A DNA stretch of 64,000 bases from positions 158,344 through 222,343 of the forward strand of contig NZ_JAKVIP010000002.1 in the NCBI RefSeq assembly GCF_022601875.1, written 5' to 3'. The position numbers and the translations under genes were made by a program. The notes beneath the pieces were generated by a model, which was given only the letters and a program-made list of their open reading frames with translations, was not told where the DNA came from and searched no databases. This stretch comes from Chryseobacterium sp. SSA4.19 (GTDB taxonomy: Bacteria; Bacteroidota; Bacteroidia; Flavobacteriales; Weeksellaceae). Of the stretch, positions 19,491 to 29,073 are shown in pieces. Numbering within the stretch: the stretch's first letter is position 1; each line of letters begins with the position of its first letter.

Positions 19491-21539
19491 ATGGAAGCTC
19501 CACAGGCAAAAAAAATAGAAAAAATACTCGAAATACACGGTGACAAAAGGATTGACAATTATTTCTGGCTCAATGAAAGAGAAAATCCTGAAGTGATTAA
19601 ATACCTTGAAGAAGAAAATGCGTACGCCGATGCCGTAATGAAAGATACCGAATCCTTTCAGGAGGAACTCTTCGAAGAAATGAAAGCCCGTTACAAAAAA
19701 GATGACGAATCCCTGCCTTATTTTTTTAACGAATACTGGTATATCGTACGTTATGAAGAAGGAAAAGAATATCCGATATTCTGCAGAAAATACAAAAGCT
19801 TAGAGAGTGAAGAAGAAATTATTCTGGATGTTAATGTACTGGCAGAAAACGAAAGCTATTTTGAAGTAGGAAGTGTGGCAGTTGCCCCCAATAACGAACT
19901 GGCTTCTTTCTCATCCGATAATGTGAGCCGAAGAATCTACAGCATCAATTTCAAGAATTTAAAAACAGGAGAAATCCTTCCTGATAAAATTGAAAACACG
20001 ACCGGAAAAGCTGTATGGGCGAATGATAATGAATATGTCTTCTATATCAGGAAAGATGAAAGCCTGCGTGCATTTAAGGTGTACAGGCATAAAATCGGTA
20101 CTGACACCTCTGAAGATGTCCTGATCTTTCATGAAGAGGATGATACTTTTGACGTGAATGTTTTCAAGACAAAATCAATGGAATACATTTTCATTGCAAG
20201 CTCAAGTACGATTTCAGACGAGCACAGGTTTATTCCTTCATACAATGTTTTTACAGACTGGACAATCATTCAGCCGCGTATTGACGATCTGGAATATTCA
20301 GTGGAACATTATGAAGATGAATTTTATATCATCACCAATGCAGATGATGCTTTTAATTTTAAGCTGGTAAAAACTAAGATCAGCAATTGCGGAATGGAAA
20401 ACTGGGTCGATGTTATCCCTCACCGCCCCGAAGTTTTGCTCGAAGGTTTTGAAATTTTTAAAAACTATCTGGTTCTTGAAGAGCGGGAAGAAGGTCTGTT
20501 ACAGATAAAAATTATTGACGAGAAAATTCAGGAATCGTATTACCTGCCTTTCTCAGATCCCACGTATACCGCTTACATCGGTGTTAACCTGGAGTTTGAT
20601 ACAGAGATATTGCGCTACGGATATACATCTTTAACACAGCCAAGCTCTACATACGAATACAATATGAAGGAAAAAACTACCCAGCTCCTGAAACAGCAGG
20701 AAGTTCTCGGCGGAAAATTCATGGCGGAGAATTATATTTCCGAAAGGATATGGGCAGATTCAAGAGATGGAAAGGTTAAGATTCCGATCTCATTGGTCTA
20801 TCATAAGGACACCAAAAAAACGGCAGACACTCCCATTCTGTTATACGGTTATGGAAGTTACGGACACACGGTGGATGCAAGCTTTTCCAATGTAAGGCTG
20901 TCGATTTTAGACAGAGGATTTATTTATGCCATTGCCCATATCAGAGGAGGAGAATATTTGGGAAGAGAATGGTATGAAGACGGAAAAATGCTGTTTAAGA
21001 AAAATACGTTCTTTGATTTTATTGATGCCGGAAAGTTTTTGGTTAAGGAAAATTACACGTCTTCAAAACACCTTTACGCAATGGGAGGAAGCGCAGGAGG
21101 ATTATTGGTTGGAGCGGTCATGAATTATGAACCGGCTTTATTCAACGGAATTGTAGCACAGGTTCCTTTTGTGGATGTTGTTACCACAATGCTGGATGAA
21201 ACCATTCCTTTGACTACCGGAGAATATGACGAATGGGGAAATCCGAACGAAGAGGAATATTACCATTACATGAAATCTTATTCACCCTATGATAATATAG
21301 AGACTAAAAGATATCCTAATATTCTGATCACAACCGGGCTTCATGATTCTCAGGTACAATATTGGGAACCGGCCAAATGGACCGCCAAATTAAGAGAAAT
21401 GAAAACGGATGATAATATCCTGATATTCAAAACCGACATGAGCGCAGGCCACGGCGGGGCGAGCGGAAGGTTTGAATCATTGAAAGAAGACGCTTTGGAA
21501 TATGCGTTTTTATTAAAGTTAGAAAAATTATTAAAATAA
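19491..21539 (+). CDS. ptrB: Oligopeptidase B-like S9 serine peptidase
   Basis: A 682-residue S9A peptidase: an N-terminal seven-bladed beta-propeller (about 70-400) and a C-terminal alpha/beta-hydrolase domain. The nucleophile motif GGSAGG (about 535), the acid in TTGLHDSQV and the catalytic His in SAGHGGASGR are all present. Enzymes of this type cut short peptides, oligopeptidase B after Lys or Arg. There is no signal peptide, so it is cytosolic. Monocistronic. Confidence 0.92.
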   Translation: MEAPQAKKIEKILEIHGDKRIDNYFWLNERENPEVIKYLEEENAYADAVMKDTESFQEELFEEMKARYKKDDESLPYFFNEYWYIVRYEEGKEYPIFCRKYKSLESEEEIILDVNVLAENESYFEVGSVAVAPNNELASFSSDNVSRRIYSINFKNLKTGEILPDKIENTTGKAVWANDNEYVFYIRKDESLRAFKVYRHKIGTDTSEDVLIFHEEDDTFDVNVFKTKSMEYIFIASSSTISDEHRFIPSYNVFTDWTIIQPRIDDLEYSVEHYEDEFYIITNADDAFNFKLVKTKISNCGMENWVDVIPHRPEVLLEGFEIFKNYLVLEEREEGLLQIKIIDEKIQESYYLPFSDPTYTAYIGVNLEFDTEILRYGYTSLTQPSSTYEYNMKEKTTQLLKQQEVLGGKFMAENYISERIWADSRDGKVKIPISLVYHKDTKKTADTPILLYGYGSYGHTVDASFSNVRLSILDRGFIYAIAHIRGGEYLGREWYEDGKMLFKKNTFFDFIDAGKFLVKENYTSSKHLYAMGGSAGGLLVGAVMNYEPALFNGIVAQVPFVDVVTTMLDETIPLTTGEYDEWGNPNEEEYYHYMKSYSPYDNIETKRYPNILITTGLHDSQVQYWEPAKWTAKLREMKTDDNILIFKTDMSAGHGGASGRFESLKEDALEYAFLLKLEKLLK

Positions 21540-21543
21540 TTTT

Positions 21544-21725
21544 ATGGTTCTTCTTGTTATTTTTTAGGCGTTGCCATTGTTTATTATCTTTTTCAAAAAA
21601 ATAAGATTAGCAGAATGGAAAAGCAAGAATATTTGCAGAACAAAAAGCACGAAAAGTTTGAGCAACATCCTAGATCTTGCCAGAAAACAAGACGCTGCAA
21701 AATGAGAATAGGAAAAAGTAAATAA
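21544..21725 (+). pseudogene. Small membrane protein gene broken by a one-base deletion in a T run
   Basis: ATG 21544 opens MVLLVIF and hits a stop at once. The run at 21560-21565 has six T; with seven T the frame would continue as LGVAIVYYLFQKNKISRMEK through to TAA 21725. The restored product would have 60 residues: one N-terminal membrane segment and a basic tail (QHPRSCQKTRRCKMR). The case rests on the fit of a hydrophobic then basic protein across the shift. It may be a decayed gene, a sequencing error in a homopolymer, or chance. Confidence 0.4.
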
Positions 21726-21757
21726 AAATAACAATTTGGAAAATTGAGATATACATT

Positions 21758-22102
21758 ATGACTAACGAATCAGAATACTGGCAAAAGATACAACAGTTTT
21801 TCATTGAAAATTTTGAGACTGAAAAAGATGCTCCGATTGAAACCTATTTATTCCTGATCGGGCTGCAGGAATTGGGGAGCGGACAGCAGAAATACACAAA
21901 AGACGACAAAGTGAACCTCCTGCATATTGCAGTCTGCAGATTGCTGGAACCTTTTGGATATTATAAATTTTCGCATTATGATGATGACGGATATCCTCAT
22001 TTTGAAGAGAAGGAAAAGCTTCCGGAACTGAAGCCCAATGAACAGCAGATCCTGATGAAAAAAGCGATTATCCAATATTTTCAGGATGAAGAATTGATTT
22101 AA
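21758..22102 (+). CDS. Conserved hypothetical protein, 114 residues
   Basis: A soluble acidic protein (MTNESEYWQKIQQFF...) with no signal peptide or membrane segment, mixed helical, with a His/Asp-rich patch HYDDDGYPHFEEKEKLPEL. I do not recognise a domain. It has good coding character and is closed by a strong hairpin. A role cannot be stated. Confidence 0.75.
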   Translation: MTNESEYWQKIQQFFIENFETEKDAPIETYLFLIGLQELGSGQQKYTKDDKVNLLHIAVCRLLEPFGYYKFSHYDDDGYPHFEEKEKLPELKPNEQQILMKKAIIQYFQDEELI

Positions 22103-22103
22103 T

Positions 22104-22135
22104 AAAAACGGAAAGTAAAATTACTTTCCGTTTTT
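22104..22135. terminator. Bidirectional terminator
   Basis: AAAAACGGAAAGTAA and TTACTTTCCGTTTTT form a perfect stem between convergent genes. Confidence 0.9.
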
Positions 22136-22136
22136 A

Positions 22137-22625
22137 TTACTTATCAGCTATTATTTCTTCCAGCTGTTTCAGGCCTGTGGTAAAGCCTTGTTCAAATCCC
22201 ATTTCAAGAATCTTATTCATTTCCTCCTCAGAACGGAAATGAATATTAATTGTTACCTTAGTCCCTTCTTCCACTCCTGTAAAACCGAACAGCCATTTTG
22301 CCTTCAAATCTTCGTCAGGTTTTCCGGTTTCATCACATAAAGCAGTAGTAACGTCAAAGCTTCGGTGTTCAGTAATTTCCCCGTATTTCATCTGTGCAAC
22401 TTGTTTTTCCCCGGCCGGACCAATCATTGAATACAGCCACATCCCGCCTTCTTTAAAATCCTGACTTACTGTCCGGCATTCCCATGGCTCCGGAGCCCAC
22501 CATTGATCCAGCAATGTTGCCTGGGTAAAACAGTTCCATACTTTAACAGCATCAGCAGCAAATAGGGTCATTACATAAATACTGTTTGCCTTAAAATCTT
22601 TGTTAAATATAATATCAGATCTCAT
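22137..22625 (-). CDS. SRPBCC (AHSA1-like) domain protein
   Basis: A 162-residue START-like protein of the Aha1 C-terminal group. Typical features are an opening strand and helix with ADAVKVWNCFTQATLLDQWWAPEPWECRTVSQDFKEGG, a central GEITEHRSF and the C-terminal amphipathic helix EQGFTTGLKQLEEIIADK. Such proteins bind small hydrophobic ligands or act in stress responses; the ligand is unknown. Convergent with the preceding hypothetical gene. Confidence 0.85.
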   Translation of the reverse strand: MRSDIIFNKDFKANSIYVMTLFAADAVKVWNCFTQATLLDQWWAPEPWECRTVSQDFKEGGMWLYSMIGPAGEKQVAQMKYGEITEHRSFDVTTALCDETGKPDEDLKAKWLFGFTGVEEGTKVTINIHFRSEEEMNKILEMGFEQGFTTGLKQLEEIIADK

Positions 22626-22825
22626 ATTAACGGTTTGTTTAATGACTAATTTTTAAATATTCTGAAAATTCTTCTATTAAAGATAACCAAAAGTTTAATA
22701 AATAAATGTTAAAAAACATTCTTTTAAGAACAATTACACAATTTTATAGCTTATTTCTTGTTTAGCAAATCATAAAATGATTAATTTTAACAGTATATTT
22801 CTTTAAAAATTATAAATAAAAACAC

Positions 22826-24373
22826 ATGAATAATAAATTCATCCCGATAATATCTGTGTTCATGACAATCTCACTGATTGTATTCGTAACGCTGCAGTTT
22901 TATTGGCTGAAAAGGTATTACGGCGCATTGGATCAGGACTTTTCCTCCAAAGTATATTCTGCGCTGGAAAATACTTCAAAAATCATGGGTGAGGTAGAAG
23001 TAGATAAATACCTCAATATCGATAATAAAAATTTCAGGAATAACATTCTTGCCAACAGTAGCCAGCCTTCATTAACCGCCGTTCAGCAGGTTGAAGATTC
23101 CGGTACTCAGAGGCAGATCGTCTATTCAAAAAACATTATTGAGAAAAATCAGCTACCACTCTCTCAAAAAGGGGATTCTTTAAAGCTAACGACCTTATAT
23201 TCAGACGAAGCTTCCTATAAGATCAAAAGGGACACGACAAGACGTGAGCTTCTCACTGCCGATCTTAACAGGGACATTGAAAACGGTGATTATGCCATGA
23301 AAGAATTTGTAAAAGTCAACGGCAATAATTTGCCCATCACAAAAAGAGTAGACAAAAAGATCCTTGATTCCGTCATCACGAAAGAACTGAGAATAAGAGG
23401 AATTTCAGCAACCTTCGGATATGGGATTACGGATAAAGGCAACAAGCTGACCAGCATTGTCAATAAGCTGTATACCGAGAAAAAAGATAACAATACCTAC
23501 AGCTATCCTTTGTTCACCGATTCCAAGGAAAGAACTTTATATACATTGGCGCTGGTATTCCCAAAAAAGGAGTATTCCCTGGCGATGAACAACTGGCCTA
23601 TGCTTCTGGGAACTTTTCTTTCATTGCTGACAATCCTGGGTATCTACATCATTTCAATCAATTATATGATGAGGCAGAAAAAGCTGGCAGAAGTAAAAAC
23701 GGATTTCATCAACAATATGTCTCATGAATTCAAGACGCCTTTGGCCACAATTTCTGTAGCCACTGATTCTTTGGCCAATGATAAGATTGCGACCAACCCT
23801 GATAAAGTTAAATATTATTCCGAACTGATTAAGCAGGAAAATTTACGGATGAAAAAACAGGTGGAAAACGTTCTGAATATGTCTAAGCTTGAGAGGAATG
23901 AGGTCAACTTATTTTTAAAAGAAGCCAATGTAAGAGAGCTGATCAGAAAGACTACGGAATCTTTCAACCTGATTATCCAGCAACGAAACGGCACATTGAA
24001 ACAGGAATTCAATGCCACGAAGTATATCTTTAAAATTGATGAATTCCACATTTCCAATATGCTGGTAAACCTGCTTGACAATGCCAATAAATATTCACCG
24101 GAGACTCCTGAAATTTCAATAAAAACCAGCAACGAAGGGAATTGGTACGTCATTGAGATTTCAGATAAAGGAATGGGAATGGAAACGCAGAACAAAACTA
24201 AAATATTTGAGAAGTTCTTCAGGGAAGAAACCGGAAATATCCATAATGTAAAAGGGCAGGGTCTGGGTCTTTCCTATGTTAAAAAGATTGTAGAACTTCA
24301 TAAAGGACAGATCATTGTGGATTCCCAAAAAGATAAAGGAAGTACATTTACTATAAAACTGCCAATGGGCTAG
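22826..24373 (+). CDS. Sensor histidine kinase
   Basis: A 515-residue membrane kinase: membrane segment 1 (about 7-27), a 225-residue periplasmic sensor region without a recognised domain, membrane segment 2 (about 253-276), the HisKA domain with phospho-accepting His in NMSHEFKTPL (about 299), and the ATPase domain with N box (NLLDNANKYS), DKGMGM and GQGLGLSYV. It pairs with the response regulator 104 bp downstream. The signal is unknown; the downstream genes suggest envelope or metal stress, which is inference only. Confidence 0.93.
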   Translation: MNNKFIPIISVFMTISLIVFVTLQFYWLKRYYGALDQDFSSKVYSALENTSKIMGEVEVDKYLNIDNKNFRNNILANSSQPSLTAVQQVEDSGTQRQIVYSKNIIEKNQLPLSQKGDSLKLTTLYSDEASYKIKRDTTRRELLTADLNRDIENGDYAMKEFVKVNGNNLPITKRVDKKILDSVITKELRIRGISATFGYGITDKGNKLTSIVNKLYTEKKDNNTYSYPLFTDSKERTLYTLALVFPKKEYSLAMNNWPMLLGTFLSLLTILGIYIISINYMMRQKKLAEVKTDFINNMSHEFKTPLATISVATDSLANDKIATNPDKVKYYSELIKQENLRMKKQVENVLNMSKLERNEVNLFLKEANVRELIRKTTESFNLIIQQRNGTLKQEFNATKYIFKIDEFHISNMLVNLLDNANKYSPETPEISIKTSNEGNWYVIEISDKGMGMETQNKTKIFEKFFREETGNIHNVKGQGLGLSYVKKIVELHKGQIIVDSQKDKGSTFTIKLPMG

Positions 24374-24477
24374 AATAGGTACAATTATTAATTAATAAAT
24401 ATCAGCAACCAAACAATAAATATAGGAGAAGAGCATGGCCAGTCCATTCTTATTATTAATCTTTAAAAGAATAAATT

Positions 24478-25164
24478 ATGAGCAACAGAATATTATTAGT
24501 AGAAGACGATCAGAGTTTCGGAGCAGTACTGAAAGATTATTTAACCATCAATAATTTTGAAGTTACACTCGCTACAGATGGAGAGCAGGGACTAAAAGAA
24601 TTTACGGAAAACGAATTTGACATCTGTATTTTCGATGTCATGATGCCTAAAAAAGACGGATTCTCATTAGCTGAAGATGTTAAAAAAATCGATAAAAATA
24701 CCCCTATTATTTTCCTTACGGCAAGAAATATGCGGGAAGATATCTTAAAAGGATATCAGCTGGGAGCAGATGACTATATTACCAAACCTTTTGATACTGA
24801 GTTGCTTTTATATAAAATCAAGGCAATTCTTCAAAGAAGCTCCACTTTGGAAAACGAAGAGCAGGAACAGTTCAAAATCAGTAATATCTTCTTCGATTCG
24901 ATGTTGAGGCAACTGCGGGTGGGAGACAATGAATATAAACTTTCTCCTAAAGAAAATGAGCTGTTGAAGCTTCTTTGCATTCACAGAAATGACTTTATGC
25001 CGAGAGATCTGGCTTTAAGAAAAATATGGAAGAAAGAAAATTACTTTACCGCAAGAAGTATGGACGTATATATTGCCAAACTCCGTAAGCTGCTTAAAGA
25101 TGATGAAGGGCTTGAAATCATCAATGTCCATGGAGAAGGATTCAGACTTCTCGTTAAGAATTAA
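24478..25164 (+). CDS. OmpR family response regulator
   Basis: A 228-residue two-component regulator. The receiver domain has the acidic pair D10/D11, phospho-acceptor Asp53 (CIFDVMMPKKDG), FLTARN and the conserved Lys in YITKPF. A C-terminal winged helix (about 135-226) ends in the DNA-contacting SMDVYIAKLRKLL and HGEGFRLL. It belongs with the kinase just upstream. Confidence 0.95.
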   Translation: MSNRILLVEDDQSFGAVLKDYLTINNFEVTLATDGEQGLKEFTENEFDICIFDVMMPKKDGFSLAEDVKKIDKNTPIIFLTARNMREDILKGYQLGADDYITKPFDTELLLYKIKAILQRSSTLENEEQEQFKISNIFFDSMLRQLRVGDNEYKLSPKENELLKLLCIHRNDFMPRDLALRKIWKKENYFTARSMDVYIAKLRKLLKDDEGLEIINVHGEGFRLLVKN

Positions 25165-25302
25165 TGTTTAGGCGTTAAACATATTATATCTAATGTAAAA
25201 AAGCAAAATATACAGCATTTTTACGTTTAAAGATAAATATGTGACCATTATAAATATAAAATTAGCAAAGCAATTCAAAATGTTTTGCTAATTTTGTTTT
25301 AT

Positions 25303-25950
25303 ATGAAGAATACAATCTTAGGTTTATTTGCGATATCAACAGTAATAATTTCGTGTAAAAAAGACGAAAAAGCAACCTATTTAAAGGAAGAAGCAGGCGT
25401 TCAGCAGCCTGCCCTAGCCGTGAACAACACGCCTAAGGCTTCTCTTTTAGATCAGGCGGGCATTCAAACTATACCAAATTCAGCAACTGCTACAGTAACT
25501 GCACCGGGAATGAACCCTCCACATGGACAACCGGGCCACAGGTGTGATATTCCCGTAGGTCAGCCTTTAAATTCTGCTCCCGCACAAAACCAGCAGGGAC
25601 CTCAGAATGCAGCTGTTAATGTTAATCAAGGACAAACCATCCAGATTGATCCTAATTCTTTACAGCCAGGAAAGTTCACGGTCGACAACAATGGCCAGGC
25701 AAAAACCTTGAAAACAGCAAAAGGAATGAATCCTCCTCATGGAGAACCGGGACACAGATGCGACATTCCCGTTGGACAGCCATTGAACAGCAAACCAGCT
25801 CCGGCAGTTGCGCAGCAGACTCAGGCGATTGCACAAAATACACTTCCGGCGCCAACTCCTGCTCCTACAGGTGAAAAGCCTTCACTAAATCCACCTCACG
25901 GAGAACCCTGGCATAATTGTTCCGTAAAAGTTGGAGAAGCTTTGCCATAA
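25303..25950 (+). CDS. Lipoprotein with three His/Cys repeats (NPPHGxPxHxC)
   Basis: A 215-residue lipoprotein (signal MKNTILGLFAISTVIISC, lipobox ISC). Between Pro/Ala/Gln-rich linkers it carries three copies of a repeat with core NPPHGxPxHxC: two near-identical (NPPHGQPGHRCDIPVGQPLN, NPPHGEPGHRCDIPVGQPLN) and a diverged third (NPPHGEPWHNCSVKVGEALP) at the very C-terminus. The spaced His-His-Cys set looks suited to binding a metal ion, but this is inferred. Similar proteins occur in other flavobacteria, function unknown to me. A TAATTTTG -7 box is at 25289-25296. Confidence 0.85.
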   Translation: MKNTILGLFAISTVIISCKKDEKATYLKEEAGVQQPALAVNNTPKASLLDQAGIQTIPNSATATVTAPGMNPPHGQPGHRCDIPVGQPLNSAPAQNQQGPQNAAVNVNQGQTIQIDPNSLQPGKFTVDNNGQAKTLKTAKGMNPPHGEPGHRCDIPVGQPLNSKPAPAVAQQTQAIAQNTLPAPTPAPTGEKPSLNPPHGEPWHNCSVKVGEALP

Positions 25951-25956
25951 TTTTTG

Positions 25957-25964
25957 TATTTTTG
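25957..25964 (+). promoter_or_regulatory. -7 box (TATTTTTG) giving a probably leaderless transcript
   Basis: TATTTTTG lies so close to GTG 25970 that transcription would begin at about the start codon. This supports GTG 25970 as the start of the next gene. Confidence 0.55.
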
Positions 25965-25969
25965 CAGAA

Positions 25970-26338
25970 GTGAAATTATTTCAGATCATAGCCATTATTT
26001 TCTGCTTAGGGATTTTTTTAATTCCTAAAGATAATTTCTATGCCCAGCACCTTCAGGAAAAATGCTGCACCGACTCAGGGACAGATTGCTGCAAAAGTAG
26101 ACATAGCGAACATTCTAAAGACAAACAGAAAAAAGAGCAGAAATCTTCTTCGTGTAATGATACCAACTGCTGCTCTACCTGCGTATTATGCTATAGCTTC
26201 ATAGAAACTCCGTTCTCCAGAAGCCTGCAGTTGGAAATATCCTACTACAAAGCCCGTAAAAACTTACATGATCAGTATACTGATCCTCATCTTTCAGACC
26301 GTTTAAAAGAAATCTGGCAACCGCCGAAATTAGGTTAA
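25970..26338 (+). CDS. Small Cys-rich secreted protein (metal-associated, inferred)
   Basis: A 122-residue protein with a signal peptide (KLFQIIAIIFCLGIFLIP...YAQ) and a Cys/His/Lys-rich middle: CCTDSGTDCC, HSEHSKDK, and CNDTNCCSTCVLC. The density of Cys pairs suggests thiol-based metal binding. The start is set at GTG 25970 because the signal peptide begins there and a -7 box sits just before it. The next gene is a TonB receptor with copper-type HMA domains, supporting a shared metal role; no domain family is recognised. Confidence 0.65.
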   Translation: MKLFQIIAIIFCLGIFLIPKDNFYAQHLQEKCCTDSGTDCCKSRHSEHSKDKQKKEQKSSSCNDTNCCSTCVLCYSFIETPFSRSLQLEISYYKARKNLHDQYTDPHLSDRLKEIWQPPKLG

Positions 26339-26403
26339 TACAACAAATTCACTTCATTATAAATATAATGAACCGTTTTTTATTAACCTAAATTTTAAAC
26401 AAA

Positions 26404-29073
26404 ATGAAATCATATATTTCCAGGATTATTCTTGGTATATTCCTCCTGTATACACCCATACTATTTGCTCAAAATCTTTCTAAAAGCCAGTTTAAAGTAA
26501 AAGGAAACTGTGACATGTGCAAAGCAAGAATTGAAAGCACAGCTTTGAAAGCCGGAGCTAAGCATGCAGAATATTCCGTCGATTCGCAGACATTAACACT
26601 CGACACGGGCAACAGCAGCCCTTCAACGGATGATATCCTGAAAAAAGTAGCGGAAGCCGGCCACGATAATGAAAAATTCAAAGCATCAGATACAGCCTAT
26701 GACGCTCTCCCTGGATGCTGTCATTACAGCAGGGATATACAACCTGAAACTGTTGCAGGACATGAACACCATTCAAAAAAAGAAAATGAATTTTATGTAA
26801 AAGGAAACTGTGAATCCTGTAAGGCAAGAATTGAGAAAGCCGCCCGAAATGCAGGTGCCGATTCTGCCGAATGGAATGCGGAAAAGCAAACAGTTGTTTT
26901 AAACTTTAATCCGGCAAAGACCTCATCAGATAAAATCCTGAAGAACATTGCCGACGCAGGGCACGACAATGAAAAGTATACAGCCAGCGATACAACCTAT
27001 AAAGGACTGCCTTCCTGCTGTTTGTATGACAGGGACATTCCGTTCGGAGAAGCAAATCCGAAAGTGCATCTTGAAGAAGCTTCAGATTCAGAGCATGCAG
27101 ATCATACTTCAGCTGAAAATCACGGAAAAGATATTGAAGGCGTTACCGTAACAGGATCAAAAGCCGCTACTTCCCTGAATAAAAAAGAAGCCGGTATGGT
27201 TTTTAATATTGACAGAAAAGAGCTTTTAAAAGCGGCCTGCTGCAACCTGTCGGAAAGTTTTGAAACCAATGCTACCGTTGACGTTTCTTTCAGCAACGCC
27301 GTAACAGGAACCAAGCAACTGAAAATGCTTGGCCTGGATCAGAAATACACAAGCTTAACCAAAGGATTATTACCTGAAATCAGGGGGCTCGCATCTGCTT
27401 ACGGATTAAATTTTATTCCCGGAAGATGGATTGAAAGTATCCAATTGACCAAGGGCGGAAGCACAGTAACCAATGGCTATGAAAGCATCACCGGGCAGAT
27501 CAACACTGAATTGCTTAAAAACGCTGAAAAGCCGGAAACCTCTTTGAATCTGTTTGCAGACTTTAACGGAAGAGCTGAAGCGAATATTACGAGTGTTTCG
27601 AAGATCAATGACCAATGGTCACAGACTTTCCTTCTTCACGGAAACGGAACTTTTGGAGATACGGATATGAATTACGACAGTTTTCTGGACAGGCCAAAAG
27701 GAACGCAAGTCAACGCTGCTTATCTTTTGAACTATAATGACCTGGAAAAATCAGGATTTGGTTCGCATTTCGGTATTAATTTCATTAAAGACGAAAGAAC
27801 TTCCGGACAGATCGGTTTTGATAAGAATGTAAGCCAAAAAGAACAGGCACTGTACGGCGTTGGGATTGATATCTCAAGATTTCAGGTATGGAATAAGACC
27901 GGTTATGTTTTTAAAGGAAAACCCTATCAGAGTCTGGGTTGGATGAACCAATATATCTATCATCAGCAGGACAGCTTTTTTGGACTGAGGAATTATTCCG
28001 GACAGCAGCACACTTATTATTCCAATCTGATTTTTGAAAGTATTTTAGGCAACACTAACCATAAATACAAAGCCGGAGCAAGCTTTATGTATGACGATTA
28101 CGATGAAACCTATTTAACGGATCAATTAAAGCGAAACGAAATTGTGCCCGGAGCCTTTGCAGAGTATACGCTAACGGGATTGAAATATACGTTGGTGGCA
28201 GGAGCCAGGATCGATTTTCACAATCTTGCAGGAACCCAGTTTACCCCAAGGTTGAATTTTAAATATGATATCACTCCGCAGACAATTGTAAGGCTCTCTG
28301 CGGGAAGAGGTTTCAGAACCGCAAATATTTTTGCTGAAAGTCAGCAGTACTTCGCTTCCAACAGAAGTATTCAAATTATACAGAATGGCGGAAATATCTA
28401 TGGTTTAAAACCTGAAATCGCATGGAATTACGGAGCCAGCCTACAGCAGGAATTCAAATTATTCGGAAGAAAATCTACTGTAGTGGCCGACTTTTTCAGA
28501 ACAGATTTCAAGGATCAGGCAATGGTAGATCTGGACCGATCGCCCCAGCAGCTGACTTTCTACAATTTAGAAGGGAAGTCTTTTGCAAATTCTTTTCAGA
28601 CTCAATGGGATTTTACCCCTTTTAAGAATTTTGATGTGAGGCTGGCATACAAATATTATGATGTTCAGGCTGATTATCTTGATGGAAGACGGGATGTACC
28701 GTTTATGGCAAAAAACAGGGGTTTTGTGAATTTAGCATATTCAACGAATAAAAATGAGAAAGGTGCTTTCTGGAGCTTTGATACAACATTAAACTGGGTT
28801 GGCAAACAAAGACTTCCGGATACGTCAACAAACCCTGTAGAATTTCAACTGCCTGCGCATTCTGAATCTTATGCTGTTTTGAACGCCCAGATCTCGAGAA
28901 ATTTTAATAAAAAAATAAGAGCCTATATAGGCGGAGAAAACCTGACATCCTATTATCAGAAAAATGCAATTGTAGATTTTAAAAATCCTTTCGGAAATTA
29001 TTTTGACGGCGGCATGGTATATGCTCCGATTATGAAAGCTAACCTATATATTGGTGTTGATGTGGCTTTTTAA
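26404..29073 (+). CDS. TonB-dependent receptor with two N-terminal heavy-metal-associated domains
   Basis: An 889-residue outer-membrane receptor. After the signal peptide (about 1-22), two HMA domains carry CxxC metal sites (Cys36/Cys39 in GNCDMC and Cys136/Cys139 in GNCESC), each followed by a matching segment ending GCC or SCC. A plug domain (about 250-375; EGVTVTGSKAAT, Cys-Cys at KAACCNL, IQLTKGGSTVTNGYESITGQIN) and a 22-strand barrel follow, ending in Phe as usual. The HMA pair replaces the carboxypeptidase-like domain common in flavobacterial receptors. Import or sensing of copper or a similar ion is the natural guess. Confidence 0.9.
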   Translation: MKSYISRIILGIFLLYTPILFAQNLSKSQFKVKGNCDMCKARIESTALKAGAKHAEYSVDSQTLTLDTGNSSPSTDDILKKVAEAGHDNEKFKASDTAYDALPGCCHYSRDIQPETVAGHEHHSKKENEFYVKGNCESCKARIEKAARNAGADSAEWNAEKQTVVLNFNPAKTSSDKILKNIADAGHDNEKYTASDTTYKGLPSCCLYDRDIPFGEANPKVHLEEASDSEHADHTSAENHGKDIEGVTVTGSKAATSLNKKEAGMVFNIDRKELLKAACCNLSESFETNATVDVSFSNAVTGTKQLKMLGLDQKYTSLTKGLLPEIRGLASAYGLNFIPGRWIESIQLTKGGSTVTNGYESITGQINTELLKNAEKPETSLNLFADFNGRAEANITSVSKINDQWSQTFLLHGNGTFGDTDMNYDSFLDRPKGTQVNAAYLLNYNDLEKSGFGSHFGINFIKDERTSGQIGFDKNVSQKEQALYGVGIDISRFQVWNKTGYVFKGKPYQSLGWMNQYIYHQQDSFFGLRNYSGQQHTYYSNLIFESILGNTNHKYKAGASFMYDDYDETYLTDQLKRNEIVPGAFAEYTLTGLKYTLVAGARIDFHNLAGTQFTPRLNFKYDITPQTIVRLSAGRGFRTANIFAESQQYFASNRSIQIIQNGGNIYGLKPEIAWNYGASLQQEFKLFGRKSTVVADFFRTDFKDQAMVDLDRSPQQLTFYNLEGKSFANSFQTQWDFTPFKNFDVRLAYKYYDVQADYLDGRRDVPFMAKNRGFVNLAYSTNKNEKGAFWSFDTTLNWVGKQRLPDTSTNPVEFQLPAHSESYAVLNAQISRNFNKKIRAYIGGENLTSYYQKNAIVDFKNPFGNYFDGGMVYAPIMKANLYIGVDVAF

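Noticed and set aside
24434..24560. ATG reading MASPFLLLIFKRIN just before the response regulator
   Set aside because: Out of frame with the regulator and runs into it; no sign of a real peptide beyond a short hydrophobic stretch.
25500..25940. Repeats resembling a CRISPR-like or tandem DNA repeat
   Set aside because: The repetition is at protein level (three NPPHG units in one lipoprotein) with unequal spacing and diverged DNA.
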